The position numbers and the translations under genes were made by a program. DNA of 64,000 bases, taken from assembly GCA_000497125.2 (NCBI GenBank), contig CM035319.1, positions 1,480,001 to 1,544,000 of the forward strand. The letters are read 5' to 3'. Positions 1-14,500 of this stretch are shown here, piece by piece. Below the pieces are notes generated by a model. It ran no database searches and was not told where the DNA came from. It saw nothing but the letters and a program-made list of their open reading frames with translations. The stretch comes from Spironucleus salmonicida. Lineage: Eukaryota > Fornicata > Diplomonadida > Hexamitidae. The first letter of the stretch is position 1, and each line of letters begins with the position of its first letter.

Positions 1-2454
1 TGACTATGTTTTTAAATTAGGCTTAGTCATATATAGGAGTGAAGGTAGAATTTTTACATAACTTCTATAACGTTTTCATGAGCCAAGGTTTATTACTAAT
101 ACCATATAAGTTAAATAAATTTACTTAAAATAAAGATTTTAAGTAATCACAAGATGCTTATTACTCCTAAAGTTCTAAATGTATTTGATCGTAATGATAT
201 TTTTTCTCATAAAATTTAGTGAGCGTTAAAAAGATTTATTACTCTTCTTAAGATAATTAAGATATTTCTTACTATGATAGTTATATTTCCTAATCCAATT
301 CTTGTCGTTTTTTATATAGAAAATCTTTTTTTCTAATAGCTGGTTGAATATTTGAGTTAAAAAATTATTCTCTGATATTATCAGGAAGTTTAATAGCTTA
401 AAATTAAAGTTTTGATAATGTACTAGTTAAATCGTTAAACTCTTTATCTGTATGTATGTATATTTATTTATTATTTTATATTTGGTCGAAAATAAGTTTT
501 ATTTTCTGTTATAAGAGCGGTGAATATTTCTTAAATGATATGTTTAAATCTTGAGCAGCCTATTCTAATTATGATCTTTCAGCTTTTAGAGACTATAAAT
601 GCTAAGAATCTACATCAAAATATTGGCGAATAACCTATACTAATCTATATATGAATAAATTTGTGAACTATCTTTCAGTATTATAAAGTTTTAACATTAC
701 TTAATCATAGTCTTGAAAAATAAGATTATACTTGTTTATTATAAATAATAATATTGATAATATTCTTTACCTTTCTGATAATTTTATTGTAAAATCTATC
801 ATCATTGCTGATAAATGATTTAGAGTAGATTATAATACTATAAACTAAGAATAACTTGGATAAAAATTAATTAATTTTTAATCTGATCCTTATAATTATG
901 GGAAAATATTAGATACTAAACAATCTGCTATAGATTCAATATTGAAGTTAAAATTTCTTATAAAATTTTATACGCTATCAACTATAATTGATGGGAGCAA
1001 ATTATTATATAAACGAGGAACTTAATCAGTTAATAAAATGATATCAACATTATGACATTATTTGATATTAGTGGCTAGTTAGACTAAATAACCTTTAGTT
1101 AATTTTATATCTTATCCTTAAAAATTAATATTATCATAAATCCAAGGTAGACTTTATGAAAATTCAAAAATGAAATATAATATTTCTAAAGGTACACTTT
1201 TAAGAATGCTTAATTATGCAACATATTGTAACAATTCATTAACAAATACAGGGCCGTCTTAGTACGTTCTTAACATTAAAATACTGCTAATACTAATTAA
1301 AGGGTAATTTGATATACAAATATCAAGTAATAACTAAACTGAGGCCGTTGAGAATAATGATTGCTATAAATTTTTATCTTATAAAAATATTTCAATTATC
1401 TTTGACAACAGTTTACCCGATTTATTTATCTGCCCAACTAAAATAGAATTAAAATTATAGGTACTAATTTTCATGTTAACTTTATCAAATATAGTACATT
1501 TTTCTTATTCCTAACAAGAAAGTATAGAGGCCAATAAAATAAGCTGATCTCCAGATTTTTGAATATTTTATAATTAAATATTATCTTAAATGTACTATGC
1601 ATTTACTTGTAGACTAATATTTTATTTTTATAATATGTTATTTATAAATTGATCTAACTTGGCATGAAATATAGTATCGTAGACAGTATTATATTGAATA
1701 AGATAATATGGAAGCTTTATTTAGAAATTAAAATTAGAAATTAAATACAATGCCTCTTATTTTGTCATGATAATAAATAAAATATCTAGTACCTCAAATG
1801 GATTTGCAGCTATTAATTGTTAATTATTTAACTTAATTTCCAAAGAATTGTTATGTAAAACCTATATATTCTATAGATTTAATTAAATTTAGTCTAGCTC
1901 CTCTACTTATTACTTTAATTATTATTTATCATATTTAACAAAACTTTAGTAAACAAGTTGTGTTCCTTAGTTATCAACAAATGATTTTAATAATAATTAT
2001 GCTATTGTAATTGAGCTGCCATTTTCAATTAAATAGTTAATATCTAAAATGAAGTCTTATCCATCTTAACCAAGCATAACGGATTAGTTATAATTGGTAG
2101 GAAGAGGCTGCTATTCACCGAAAAAATTATGTAGTAAAAATTAGCGATAAAAGTTATTAGAAGTAAGCTGCTCAATTTAAATTTATGTTACTTATATTTA
2201 GTCTAGGTATTTTAATATTTCAGATGTTTTCAACTCAGATAAAAATTCGAAAACGATTTTATTATATATTTTTAATGTAGAGCTCAATCCATCTTCAATA
2301 TAAACCTCAATATTTTACACTTTGGTGGCCTCTAGAAAATAATTCATTGTGAAATTAAATAACAAATAATTATAATACAGTAATATAGTATTCTTCACAA
2401 AATCCATATATTCTTATATATATTCAATCATTAAAAATAGATTTTCAAAATTTA
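1..2454. other. AT-rich region without recognisable gene
   Basis: No reading frame on either strand gives a protein-like translation when TGA is taken as the only stop. The sequence is a mixture of short A/T runs with frequent TGA in all frames. No tRNA-like or tandem-repeat structure was seen. It ends in the AT-only flank of the ankyrin gene. It may be a real intergenic desert or decayed sequence. Confidence 0.6.
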
Positions 2455-5115
2455 ATGAATAAATAAGAGCCAAACCCGGCCTGGTTTATTGCAGCGGAGA
2501 ACAATGATGTTCCCAAGCTTAGAAGATATATGGTCTCATCTTAAAAGAAACTAGATTCGTCTGGACGGACTGCATTAATGTACGCCGCTTCTTCAGCATC
2601 TGAAGATGCAATTAAGTTTCTCGTGGAAGATGAAGGATAGATAAGAGGACCTGGTGGATGGACAGCATTGATGGAAGCGTCTGCATCTGGCTAGCTTCGG
2701 TCAATCGAGTTGCTTTCTCCGCTGCTTGCTGGATCTAGAATGCTGGACGGACACCCATATTTCAAAAAAGGTACTACAGCACTCACTATTTCTGCTGAAA
2801 AAGGAGATTTCGCAGCAGTTTAACTCCTCTAAAACGAACAGGATGCAGCTGGATGGACAGAGTTGCACTGGGCCGCTTTTAACTAGCGATATGCCGAAAT
2901 TTATGCTCAAACTGCATATTTCTCACGTCCAGACTTACTAAAAAGATCGCCAATTTTTTATGCTGTTTTTTCTGTTCCACAGCACGATAAGCTAATTTCT
3001 CTCCCACACCAACTTGCTATATAGACGTCTCCATTGATTTTAGATGATAAAACATATGCAGCACTCATCCATATATTGTGTAAGCAGCCCGATGCACTTC
3101 AGTTTAAACTAGATTCTTATGGAAAATCACCCCTCCATTATGCTGTAGAATCAAATAATTTAGTAGCTGCAAAAGTATTATCAAAATATTTTTCTGGTGT
3201 AAAAACAACTAGACTCTGCAAAGATTATGCTGCTGGAACTACAGCTCTCATGATTGCAGTTTTGAATTTAAATATTGAAATGGTAAAAATATTAGTCAAG
3301 TATGAGCATGGTCTTAAAAATGAACTTGGTCTCCCAGCAATATATTTAGCAAACCAAATCCCATAGTAAAATACTAGAATAATTATTCTATAATTATTGT
3401 ATTAGAAGGAGAAGAAAGTATTAATAAAGGAAAGAGAAAATGGAAAACTTAGAGTTTCTACTATGGAGCAAAGCTTAAATGGCAATTTATTAAATAGTTT
3501 AGAATAAAGTACGCGGGTAGAATAAGACTTTAATGAAATCATAGAAGGATTAACTGAGGACAATAAGGAGGAGGTTTGTGAGTATTTGTGTGAAAAGCTC
3601 GCATTTGTAGTATAAAATAAGGAAATTAATGATATTAAAGACGCTGAAGATCTTGGATTTGCTGAACTTTATATTAAAGAAATGGATGATCAGCATGTAA
3701 TAATTCGTAGTATATTGGACATAATTCTGTCGAAAAACACTCAAATAGGGATAGAAAATACTTAACTTTTGTTATAAGATTTCGATTTGCTGTCAAATGG
3801 ATAAAAATTAACAGAGTAATCTCTATCTGAATATGTTTAAGTTTTATAATCTGAAAATAAGACATTAAAATAAAATTTAGAAAACATTCAAAGTAGTATT
3901 CTATAAAAATCTGAAACTTTGAATGTAGATGGTGTATTAGAAAAAGAATTGAAAGAGACTGTTAAAAATTTATAAGAGGAATTGACAACGTATAAAGAAT
4001 AATTAAAAAAATTAGAAGAAGAAAATCGTAAATATAAATAAAAACTAGAACAAACTAACCACTTATTGTCATAATCGCTCGTGGACTCCTAAGTTTCGTA
4101 ATAACAACAGGAGTATTCTTTATCATCTCCTCATAAAAATCCGTTCAAACATAATTAATCGTAAGTTTAATGTAATGGTTTGGTTGTTAACAATGATTCT
4201 TCTCATAGCGCTGATGTATTTTTATCGTTAAACTCAACATCTATTTAGAATTCTTAAATGGTAGACTTAAATCGTAAATTATCTGATCTTGAGTTACTGA
4301 ATAGATAGTATAAGGAAGATTTACAGATTAATTGTATAATGTATGAAGAAAAATTATAAAAATAAACAATTTCTATTTCTAATTATGAAGATGAATAAAA
4401 ATAATTATAACAAACAATAGACTAATTGTTAGATGAGATAAATCAATTATAAACTGATGATAACTATAATAAAGAGACTATAAGCGACCTTGAGGAATAA
4501 ATTTATGCATGTAATGTAGATATTAACTAATTGTCGGAAACTTCTAGAAAATTTGAAAAAGATAATTCTTAATTTATATTAGATAAACAATATTTAGCAG
4601 AATATATTACTGACTTGACATAAAATTTAATGATTACTTAATAAAAATTAGATGATTAAATATAGTAAATTAAATAAAATTAGTAGGACACCTCAAGCTT
4701 ATCTTCCTAAATAAATGAATAATAATCTTTATTAAAATAATAATCTAATTAAAATCTCTATATATAACAACTTGAGTAGTAAATATCTGAACTTAACAGA
4801 GAACGAGTCAAACTAATAAATAAGATAAAATTACACTAACACTAAATTAAAGAAGCTGATACTACTATTTCATAATTATCAGCCTCAATTGTTACAATAG
4901 TAGATAATATTAATTTAGAATTTAATTAACAGATATCTAGATCTTTAAACTTGCCTGTGTAGCTAGAATCAGCTGTCAACTTTTTAACCGAATAGTTGAG
5001 AACCTTATGTAAGAAGACATAGAATTTTGATTAAGGTATTGATAATTTTATTGACTAACTTTCATAGCAATCAAATTCATTACTCTAAACAGTTAATCAG
5101 GTAAGTAACAAATGA
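2455..5115 (+). CDS. ankyrin-repeat protein with long C-terminal coiled coil (886 aa)
   Basis: With TAA/TAG as Gln one frame runs unbroken from ATG to TGA. The first ~300 residues carry degenerate ankyrin repeats with the TALM-x-A signature (GRTALMYAA, GWTALMEAS, GTTALTIS, GKSPLHYAV, GTTALMIAV). From about residue 460 the protein is Glu/Gln/Lys/Leu-rich coiled coil, with a Ser-rich break near residue 550. Ankyrin blocks rich in TALM are typical of Giardia '21.1' proteins (family knowledge), which are often paired with coiled coil or NEK kinase domains; no kinase motif is visible here. It probably acts as a scaffold or cytoskeletal linker. The ATG is the first in frame and follows an AT-rich flank. 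The next gene converges with its stop 31 bp away. Confidence 0.9.
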
Positions 5116-5146
5116 TATTTTTAATTATTAATCAGTACATATCACT

Positions 5147-7567
5147 TCACATATTTTTCTTACACTCTTTTTTAACTAAATCAAATGCACTATCAAACTC
5201 CTATCTGGTAATTTTATTTTAACCAATAACTAATTTAATAGCTTGCTTGACATTATCTTCTCCAAATTTGATAAATGCGTTTAGTTTTTTCATAATATAT
5301 TCAAATTCTACTGCATCTATGTTACCTGATAAATTTGAATCGGCTGCTATAAATAGTATCTATTTGATGTCAACATCATTATTATATGCAGTCAGAATAG
5401 ATATAAATCGATAAAATTCTATAAAATTAAGAATAGAATTATCATCTGCATCTACTAATCCCATAACATAAATAATATCTTCTTCTTAAAAAGAGTATTT
5501 CTAGAATGCAAGTCTAGCTTCCATGATATCAATTTTTTTATCTTATGATATATCAACATCTAAGAATATTTAATATGCATGTCTTCTTTTTACCTATTCA
5601 TCTTATGAAACCGTCAAATCATTTAAAAACTGTTAAACTTTGCCCTCTAACAACTCATTATCAGATAATATCGGTTGTTGCGCTATAATTATTTCATCAT
5701 AAAATATATCTTTGTTATCTTAAAATTCATATACATTTTATGATTGTATTATTATGTTTGTATCAGCATCTTCTTCGTAATAAATTGTGTGATTATAATC
5801 AAATTCGAATATAAACTATTTTTCTGCTTCAAAATCTATAATTTCTTTTTAAACCACTATAAGTTTCTAAACATAATCATTACCATATACTATTTATTCC
5901 TATACTAACATATCAAAAATATCAATAGGTTGCTCTGGTTATATTGCTATGATCTATTGATATATTGTATAGTCTGTGTACTCGGATTCCCATAATTTTT
6001 CTATTACAATAGGGTAATATACAATAGGCAATAATATTTCATCGTCCCATTTCAGTACGTATTCTAAATAAATCATTTAATAAAATAATTATTCTAAAAT
6101 CTCAAAATCATAAATTTCTATATCATATTTTTACATATTAATCTATTCATACTATGGTTAATAAGCGTCATATTACAAAGTACTATGTATAGAGAAATCA
6201 AAAATATCTTCCAGCTTAGGTATATCCTATTAAATCAATACATAATCATAAACTATATCATCAACTACTTGATCATAAATAATAATATCTTATTCAATAC
6301 GTTCTTAAATTGTTTAATATTTATTTTTTTAAATTAAAATTTCGTATAGAACATTATCTAAGATAATATAATCAAAAATATTAATATAAGATTCAAATTC
6401 TAATAATTATTATATTTGTAAATTTTATTAAACTGTGTTAGCAAAACAATACTAAACATGATCTTCCAACTCAAAATTAAATGGATAAAGCATCTAGGAT
6501 TTAAAATTTTATAAATTGATATTAAATACAAATGGGGCTAAAAGAAATTTTTTGATTTCTAAGACCTACTTAATAACGTCATCATCCTTTATCTCCATAT
6601 CAAATGGATATGGCATAGATTGTTAAAAATTTGATAGATTAATTTTAAATTCAATATTATCAATAACAATTTATGTTTACTTTTTTTATTTCTCCATCAT
6701 AATAGGCTTGATCTTAGGTTTTTTATTTTCAATTATATTATCAGATTTTTAAATTATTTCTATTGGTTTTAGTTTAGGTTATTCAGCTTATGAAATTAAA
6801 GATATTTTCATTAGGTCAATGGCTTTTTAGAATTCTATTTCAGACTATTCATATTCTAAAATATCTGGTTATTCTCCATTTAATAACCATTAACTAGCAA
6901 CTACATCCTCCAATCCTCCTAAAAATGGTAAGCATGCGCTATTAATTTAACTCTATTCGCATAATTTTTATGTTTCTTTAACTTACCAAATGGGGCCGCA
7001 TTAAATAGTATAAGATGATACTTTAATCATTTCTTCCATTTTCTATATAGGATTTTTATAGCACTCAACAACATTATTATTGTATTTTTTTAGAACATTT
7101 AAATAAGGAATATCTCCTTATTGATGAGCTGTTATAAGGAAACTATTTAATAGTGGTTGAATTTTATAAATAGATATCAACTAAAGAATAATCGGTATGC
7201 TTAGACTGTGAGATATGAATAGCACATTTTCCTATGGAAATACTAGTCTCGGTTAAATTTAGAATGTTGTATATTTTATTTCTTGATTCGGAATAAGCAT
7301 TCTTGAATTTTATGTTAATAAAGCAAATTTAATTCTATCCTTACCATACTCTAGCATATGTGAAGCAATTTTTTAATTCTCATAGTCAAATATAATCCCT
7401 CCACCCAATGGGAATGATAGCTCTGAAGGTTTTTCTATCGACACTATGCTAACATCACCTAGAGGTCTTCTTGGATCTACTTTCAATACTTTGTATGCAG
7501 TAATTTAATAGTTAGAGTCTGTTGAAATAATTTGCTAAATTTCTTTCCTAGATGTTGCACAGCCCAT
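5147..7567 (-). CDS. N-acylated EF-hand protein, possible CHAT-like domain (806 aa)
   Basis: The chosen start gives MGCATS, a classical N-myristoylation/palmitoylation signal. An in-frame ATG 60 bases upstream would instead translate a TAA microsatellite into leucines and tyrosines. The C-terminal ~160 residues hold Ca2+-binding EF loops: DVDISQDKKID, DADDNSILNFIE and DSNLSGNIDAVE. The centre (about 330-640) is acidic, Ile/Tyr/Asp-rich, and repeats short FDxxIYxxExL-like units. Around residues 200-265, NSAC followed by GGLEDVVASQW resembles the end of a CHAT (caspase-like) domain, but the catalytic His is not convincing. Likely a membrane-tethered Ca2+ sensor. An AGTGAT motif follows the stop. 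Confidence 0.85.
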
Positions 7568-7592
7568 TTCAGCAATAAAATTGATAGTGTAG

Positions 7593-7622
7593 AAATAATA
7601 ATATAATAATAATAATAATAAT
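7593..7622. repeat. TAA microsatellite just upstream of EF-hand gene
   Basis: About nine near-perfect TAA units lie 25 bases upstream of the MGC start codon of the minus-strand EF-hand gene. They probably form the AT-only initiator/promoter region; similar but shorter runs of TAATAAT precede several other genes in the window. Confidence 0.7.
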
Positions 7623-8419
7623 TGCATCCTAATATATATTATCTAAAACTCATAATCAGATGAAATTTTTATATATAAGAATTAATTCTGTTTAATTAAG
7701 GACCTTATGCTATGTTTTACAATCATAACTTATAAAAATAATTATTTAAATATGATTATTTATATTTTTACTTCAAAAAATATGTTATAAGATTTGAAAA
7801 AATTAATATTAAATACTAAAAATACATTAAAATATTTACCTATTTACTCAGATTATGATTTAATACTTATAAACTGTATTCATTAAATTATTTTATTAAG
7901 TTTTAATGTTAGTAATCCCTTTAAATTGTAAATTCTATACTTGATAGGAACTTATCATTAAACTATACTAATATTTGTAAATAGTTTATCTATTAGTTCG
8001 TAAGATATCGTAATTTTATAAAAATCTTACTAAGACTTGTTATACACATAGAATTATAGTTTTTTAAGAATGCAGTTTACATTACACTAATAAGTTTAAT
8101 AATGATTTATTATATACAGCTAAAATTGATATACTTTGTGATTCTTTAATTATTATAGATTAGAATAATTGTTTTAAACTCTAAATAATGATTGTAATAA
8201 ACACTATTATGAGTAAAATAAATTTACATTCGTAATAAGAGAAATATAGATATAAAATAATTGAAGTTTAACAATATAAGATATATAAATATTCAATAAG
8301 CTTATTTGTCATCTAATATACAATAATATGTATATAATTATCCATAACTTAAAACTTTAATTTCATTTATATACTTTAATTAATTTTATAATATTATATA
8401 TTATAGTGGTGTTTATTAA
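7623..8419. other. AT-rich divergent intergenic region, no gene seen
   Basis: About 800 bp between the divergent EF-hand and propeller-like genes. All frames are interrupted by TGA or give low-complexity Ile/Asn/Tyr/Lys strings. The end next to 8420 is an AT-only run that presumably contains the promoter of the plus-strand gene. Confidence 0.6.
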
Positions 8420-10126
8420 ATGAGGATTTCAAATGTGTTTGGCTATAATTAATTATCAGAAGATAGTTACGCTATTTTAAATGATAAACTATTTATTATC
8501 AATGAATATATAATTGAAATTCATTCTGCTAACCAAAATAAGAAATTATCTGACTATTCATTTGGGAATATGGATTCATCATTTAAAATCATCTAACTTT
8601 AAGCTTTCAATGATAAAATATTTGTATTATTATAAAAAAATAAGAATTCTATTATATTTGAATTTTATTAAAACGTGTTCTAACAAGTTCAAATCATCAA
8701 TGAGAGATGTGTCTAATTTCTCGTGCTCTAACAAGACGGTATAGTTTCCTTTTTGTTTAAAACTATTACCGGATAAATTTTTCAGTAAATGAGCAATCAA
8801 AAAAAAGAAATTATAGTTAAAGGCCTTTCGCGCCTATAAAATATTTAATTCCTATCTTTATTAGTTCTGGACAATAGTTTTATTGATCTCAATGGGTAAT
8901 TTGCTATTGATCAAGAATTTCCTTCTTGTATAAGATAAATTGTTTATATATAAGATCGCCTTTATATTCTCCTTTTTAATAACCATGTATATGGCATTGA
9001 ACGAGGACATGAACCCGTACTTATCATAGATTATGATGTTCTTTAGTTTCCAATAGCAAAGCTTTTAGCTTTTCATGGTGTGTTATTTTTTGTTACAACA
9101 AAATTGCGTCTATACTATCTTACCGAAGGTCCTAAAATAATAAATATAGGCGCAGTGCGTGATACTGAACTAGAAATAGTAGTGTTTGCAGCTTAATTAG
9201 AGAAGTAGATACTTCTATCAGGTAAAAATGGGAAATTTATAGTATTTAATCCAACAAACAAGGAAATGTTCCAGTCGAACTCTAATTCACGATTACTACC
9301 ATTAGAGATTGAACATTATGACCCAAATTCTATGGTACTGAACTATCAGCCAGCAGCAAGATATTAAGGATTTGTGCCATAAGGGTATTGGTAGTTACTG
9401 CTTGATAATGGGCGCAAGGAATTTCTTTTTCAAAATTTCGAAAAATAAAATCGTTGTTCTATTATCGATCTTTCTGGTGCACCAAGGCTTGAAGATAGTC
9501 AGCATGCAGTGGTAGATGTGGTTGATAAAATGCTTATGCTGTTTTACTCACCTGATGGGCATTCATTACATTATGCTAAATGTAAGGGTAAGGATAAAAT
9601 ATTCAAATAATTCACTTGTAGTATACAGATTTAAAGGCTTTATATGTCTAAGTGTGAGGATAAGGTGTTTGTTGCTGATATTAATAACAACTTAAAATTG
9701 CTCGATTTTACATAAATACCGGAATCAAAACTAATATAGTCTTTTCGGAACGAGATCGTATTTGTTGAAGCACAACCTTCATATATTTTGATAGGATCAG
9801 GTATGAATATGTATATTTGCTGCAATCTTCGCACAGTAGACATATTCAAACTATAGGAAATTCCATCAGCCTGCTTTATAGCTAATCCAACGGATCATCT
9901 TGGACACCAAATCATTGCTCTAGCTTACCAAAATGGTATTATAGAATTGCGACATCTTATGAGCTTTACACTTCTTTAATAGGTATCTATTTTGAATCGA
10001 AAATTATCTTAACTTGCAATCGTAAATCAGTAGTTACGGTGCGAGGACGCCGAAACACGATAAATATTCATACTAGATAAAGTATCATCTCTGGATAATA
10101 TGTTATTAGATTTTGGCCTGGTATGA
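8420..10126 (+). CDS. unrecognised protein, probably beta-propeller (568 aa)
   Basis: One frame from MRISNVFGYN to TGA. The protein has a regular alternation of short hydrophobic strands and turns, for example repeated units ending in -LYILLFNN-, -LLSGKNGKFIVFNP-, -KVFVADINNNLKLLDF- and -YILIGSGMNMYICC-, which is what a WD40- or RCC1-like propeller looks like. No canonical WD dipeptides or zinc ligands are evident, so the family is not named. No signal peptide or membrane segment is visible. The stop is followed by GGGAGTGAT, a possible 3'-processing signal. The downstream neighbour converges with 240 bp between. Confidence 0.85.
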
Positions 10127-10366
10127 GGGAGTGATTTTTTCGTCACAAATCCAAGAAATTATCATAAAGTGTTATGAAGGAATCCTTGATCTTTTAATAA
10201 TAATCAGAGTTTACATAATATTATTATTGGAATGCTCATAATCCTACCATATAGATAAAATATGCAGAATAATAATTAAACAAATATTTTACTATAGTTC
10301 TATCATTTAACAATTATCGGCTATATATTATATAATATCAGTAAATTTCGTCAAATTATTTTTATT

Positions 10367-10873
10367 TCACAAATCATAGAAATCTTCAACGAATCTACTT
10401 TGTCTCATATGATTAGCAGTTTCCTCTTCCTAGTTCTTTATTTTCAGCAACTAACTCTTCACGATATCACTTAAAAAATCATGATCTGTTTCAATAAATG
10501 TCCCAGATTCTGCAAATTGCCCTTTTAATTATGAATTTTTAAGCTAAAAAACGTCTGAATCCCCTAAAAAGTGTTATTATGCATCGTAAACTGATTTTTA
10601 TAATTATTCTACTAATTCATGTACTGGCTTTCCGTTCAAAAGACTAGTTTTAAGGTTGATCTTAGCATTTAAAAGGGCTGCTTTTACCTATTAAAACTCA
10701 ATTTCAACATGATATTTATTAGGATGAGAAAGAATATTTTGAAATTAAGAATTAAGGTTATTAAAAATTTGAATAAGAGATGAACAAGAATTTAAATTAG
10801 TCAATTACTGTATTAATTTAGTGTGTATTTCTGTGTAAAATAATTATTCAGTTTTAATGGAATTTAAGTTCAT
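10367..10873 (-). CDS. small coiled-coil protein of unknown function (168 aa)
   Basis: The frame MNLNSIKTEQ...FVEDFYDL has several TAA/TAG glutamines in helical heptad contexts and no TGA until the stop. The C-terminal 40 residues are charged (KIKNQEEETANHMRQSR). Nothing links it to a known family. The start is the only ATG near the AT-rich flank. It converges with the propeller-like gene. Confidence 0.75.
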
Positions 10874-11576
10874 TTTTGTATATTATTAATAAATAGAATA
10901 ATAGATAATAAGTAAAATAGTTTTTTAACTATAACATACTCATGCTAAATATGGGTAAAAATTGATAAGAGAGTAATGAATAAAGTTTACCAAGTTAAGT
11001 AAGTATTATAATATTAATTTTTCAACATAAAATAATATATAAGGTTTTTTTCAAAAATTTGAAAAGCTTTTATGGTTTTAATAAAAATAGTAATTTTGAT
11101 GATAAGTTAGACATATCTGTTTTAAACATTAAAAATAATCTCAACATAAATTTAATTTTATCTTTAAACTAATATCCCTGGTCATGTGTTAAAGATATCA
11201 GTTTTAAATCAAGATATATAGACAATTATTTTACGAATCCGATAACTATCAATTATTATAACTAAGATGATACCTTATTATCTAGGTTCAGTTATATTAA
11301 TAATTACTTAATTAATTTATACTGCTGCAATGAGTTTTAGTAAGATTTTTAAACATGAGTTGATATATTTGCTAAATTCGATTAAAAATATATGTTTAAG
11401 ATTTAAATATTATTAAAAAAACAAGCAATACCTTAAATTAATATATTTTATTTTTATTGTTTATCTGCTCCCCAAAAAGAGATATTATTTAATAGAATAT
11501 ACCATATTCAAATAATACTACAAACATAATTAACTGAATATTGTATTATATATAATGGGAAAACCATTTCCTCAAA
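10874..11576. other. AT-rich intergenic region, no supported gene
   Basis: About 700 bp between two divergent genes. A TGA-free frame of about 180 codons runs on the plus strand into the next gene, but its product is almost only Ile/Leu/Tyr/Lys/Gln and overlaps a better gene, so it is probably chance. The last 40 bases are a TA-rich promoter-like run. Confidence 0.55.
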
Positions 11577-14500
11577 ATGAAACCATATTAATATGTTAGT
11601 AATATTAACTCGAATGATAAGATTAATGAATTTTTGATTAATCATATCTAAAATAATTCATAAGAAGGTAAAAATATATTAGATTTTTTATTATTATAGC
11701 ATACAAAAGTTGTTGCTGTTTTTATGAGGAAAAATAAGATAAAATATGCCGATACAGATGATAAAATAGCAAATTTTACCAATCCAGGTTTTACACGATA
11801 ATATATATTATGGCTATTATATGATGCACCAGTTCCTATAGTTAATAACATTTATGATCATCACATTGTTATTAATGCTCCAAAAGATTTTCCTACTCCT
11901 AAATTAGTTAGCATTTAGTAAATATTAAGTACTGGAACTGCAAAAACTATAGCTGAATTATTATTTAAATCCAGACATAAATTGCTAAATAAATAAAATT
12001 TTATTAAATAATCACGTATTCTCTATGAAGATGACTTATAAAGTGAGTTATTAGAATACAACGTGTTGCTAGATTCTAGAGTTATTCTTAAATAATTTGA
12101 AGCTTAATTTATTAATGCATCACCAATTGATGTAGCTGAGATATTGTAAGAACATCTTCCTATAGAATAAATTTAGGAACTAATAAATAATTTTAACTTC
12201 ACATCTGATTAACCTGTTACTATAAATAAATGTGAACTCTATTAAGATAATGAAATAATTTTATAAGCTTATAATAATATTTGTAATTTGATATCATCGA
12301 ATTGTGCTAGTATTGAGCCAGATTTATTACATTAATTAGAAAATATCAGTTTAGACATTATATAATCAGATCCTTCTTTGTTTTCTAAATTTATTTCACT
12401 TACCCTAAATAGTACTTCTGAGGTTTTGGTATTTAATCATATTAGTTTGTAAGTTGATGAACTTTTTTAAAATAAAAACTTATTGAAGAAGAATTCCATT
12501 CTTTAATAGATTAGCACTAGCATTTTAGATTTATTCTTATAAGATAAATTTCTTCTATCAAAATTATTATCCACAGTATCTCCATAGGTGATTATGATTT
12601 TATGTAGCGAGCATTATCCATAGATTGATATACCTTATCTTATATTGTTAAGAACATATTAAGATGGTCCACAGTTTATTAATTCTATTTTATAAGAATC
12701 AATAAATCTTATACAAATATTACCATTTGAGATTTTATACTTTATTTTGGAATTTTCTCGAAAATTAATTTGGCTTACTGATGATTTGATAATATTTTAG
12801 TAATAAAGTTATCTCAATACTTTCCCTTTACTAGAAAATTTTGTTACAATAGTTAATGAACATTATTCTGTTAACATTCAGCATATAAATAATTTAAGCT
12901 AACAACACCCATTTGTTTTATAATCATCTAATGCTGTATTATTATTTTTGAAATCTTTCTAATTTAATGTAAATCTTGTATCTAAAAATTTATTTTCATC
13001 ATTATTAGACGAATCAGAAATAAATAATGCAACTATTGTCCGATAAGTCCTTGTAGATGCTTCTGAACTTATTGCTTCTGATGTAAATAGTATTTAGATT
13101 AGGGCATAAACTTTTTAATTTATTTTATCAATGATTTAAACATATGATCTCTTATTATCCCCAGTTCTTTAATCAAATGAATATATGTAAGAAAGTGGGT
13201 GGAATTAACTAATTTTACAAAATATTATCAAAGCAATTAACCTTTTTATTACTGTAGACTCTTAAGTATAGTTTTAAATTATATAAATTGAAAACACTAT
13301 ATCATAGATTACTATAGAAATTGACTAAATTTCTAAGTAAATTTAATTACTTAGTTAATAATCAATACAAAATAATTATTTATAGTAATAGAAATAAATA
13401 GCACTTATATCTTAACTCAAATAAAAAAAATACTCTTAAATCAATAGAAAAAATTAGTTATTAAAAAATATAGAATTAAAAAAACAATACGAAGATAAAT
13501 CTGCTTAAAACTAATAAAAGTCTATAGAACAAGACATGAAGAAAATCCAATCCTGCATAATTCAATTTTTAGACATTAAATAAGTTTAAAATAAACCTTA
13601 CCTATTTAATCTTATAAAACTTATATCTTAGTAAAATAATTGTTCATCCATGCCATCAGTTGATGCCGACTAATTTTAATTTGTTGTCCAAAGAAACATT
13701 GCTCCCAAAAAGATTATGAAAGAAGTAGTTATTATTTTAAATAAAATAGTTCCTGCAACTGCATTTAAGGTAGCTTCAGATATTGCAGTGGAATATCCTC
13801 ACTTAATTGAGTATATTGCACAATTTGTACTTTTAGATAGACTTATTTAAGACCAATCATAGCTACTGTTAAATTTTATGAACGGTCTGCTTAGTATTAC
13901 TTCCTAATAAGCTGACGTTGTAATTGATAAGCTAGTATTACCACTATTAAGATATATCTATCCACGTTTTTTCCATATCAGTTTTACAGTATAAAATTAG
14001 CATTCTATCAACCTGTAGGAACTTGCTTCAGACAAAATAAAAAACTCATAAATCACGTTTTAGTCACCGAAATCGAATCGTTCTCTAATGTAAATCACTC
14101 TTACTCAGATTGCACACCTTTTGTCCGCCTTACTTAGTTAACAGTAGATATATATATAAACACCATTGTAATCTTAAACCAAACTAATGAACACCATCAT
14201 CTACTATCAAGCTTACTCTATAGATATTTTGAATGGGCTAACGCTAATATCATTCACATAATTTATTAGAATAACTATATAAAATCTTCAGTTTTCTAAA
14301 CATCTAGCCCCATTATTTGATAATGCCAACAAAATTCAGTATTTCATTTTAAATTAATATAAGCCATGCAACACTTATCTTCTGGATACTGAATCCTTAT
14401 AGCAGTTCAAAACGGATATATAGCTTATCATTAATAATAAATAGTTTGAGCCATAGTTTTTTTAAGATTCAACTTTTTCTGCATTTTATCAAAACTTCAA

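Noticed and set aside
11073-11622. TGA-free plus-strand frame of ~180 codons running into the 1,083-residue gene
   Set aside because: Product is almost only Ile/Leu/Tyr/Lys/Gln, overlaps a much better gene in another frame and fits what AT-rich spacer gives by chance.
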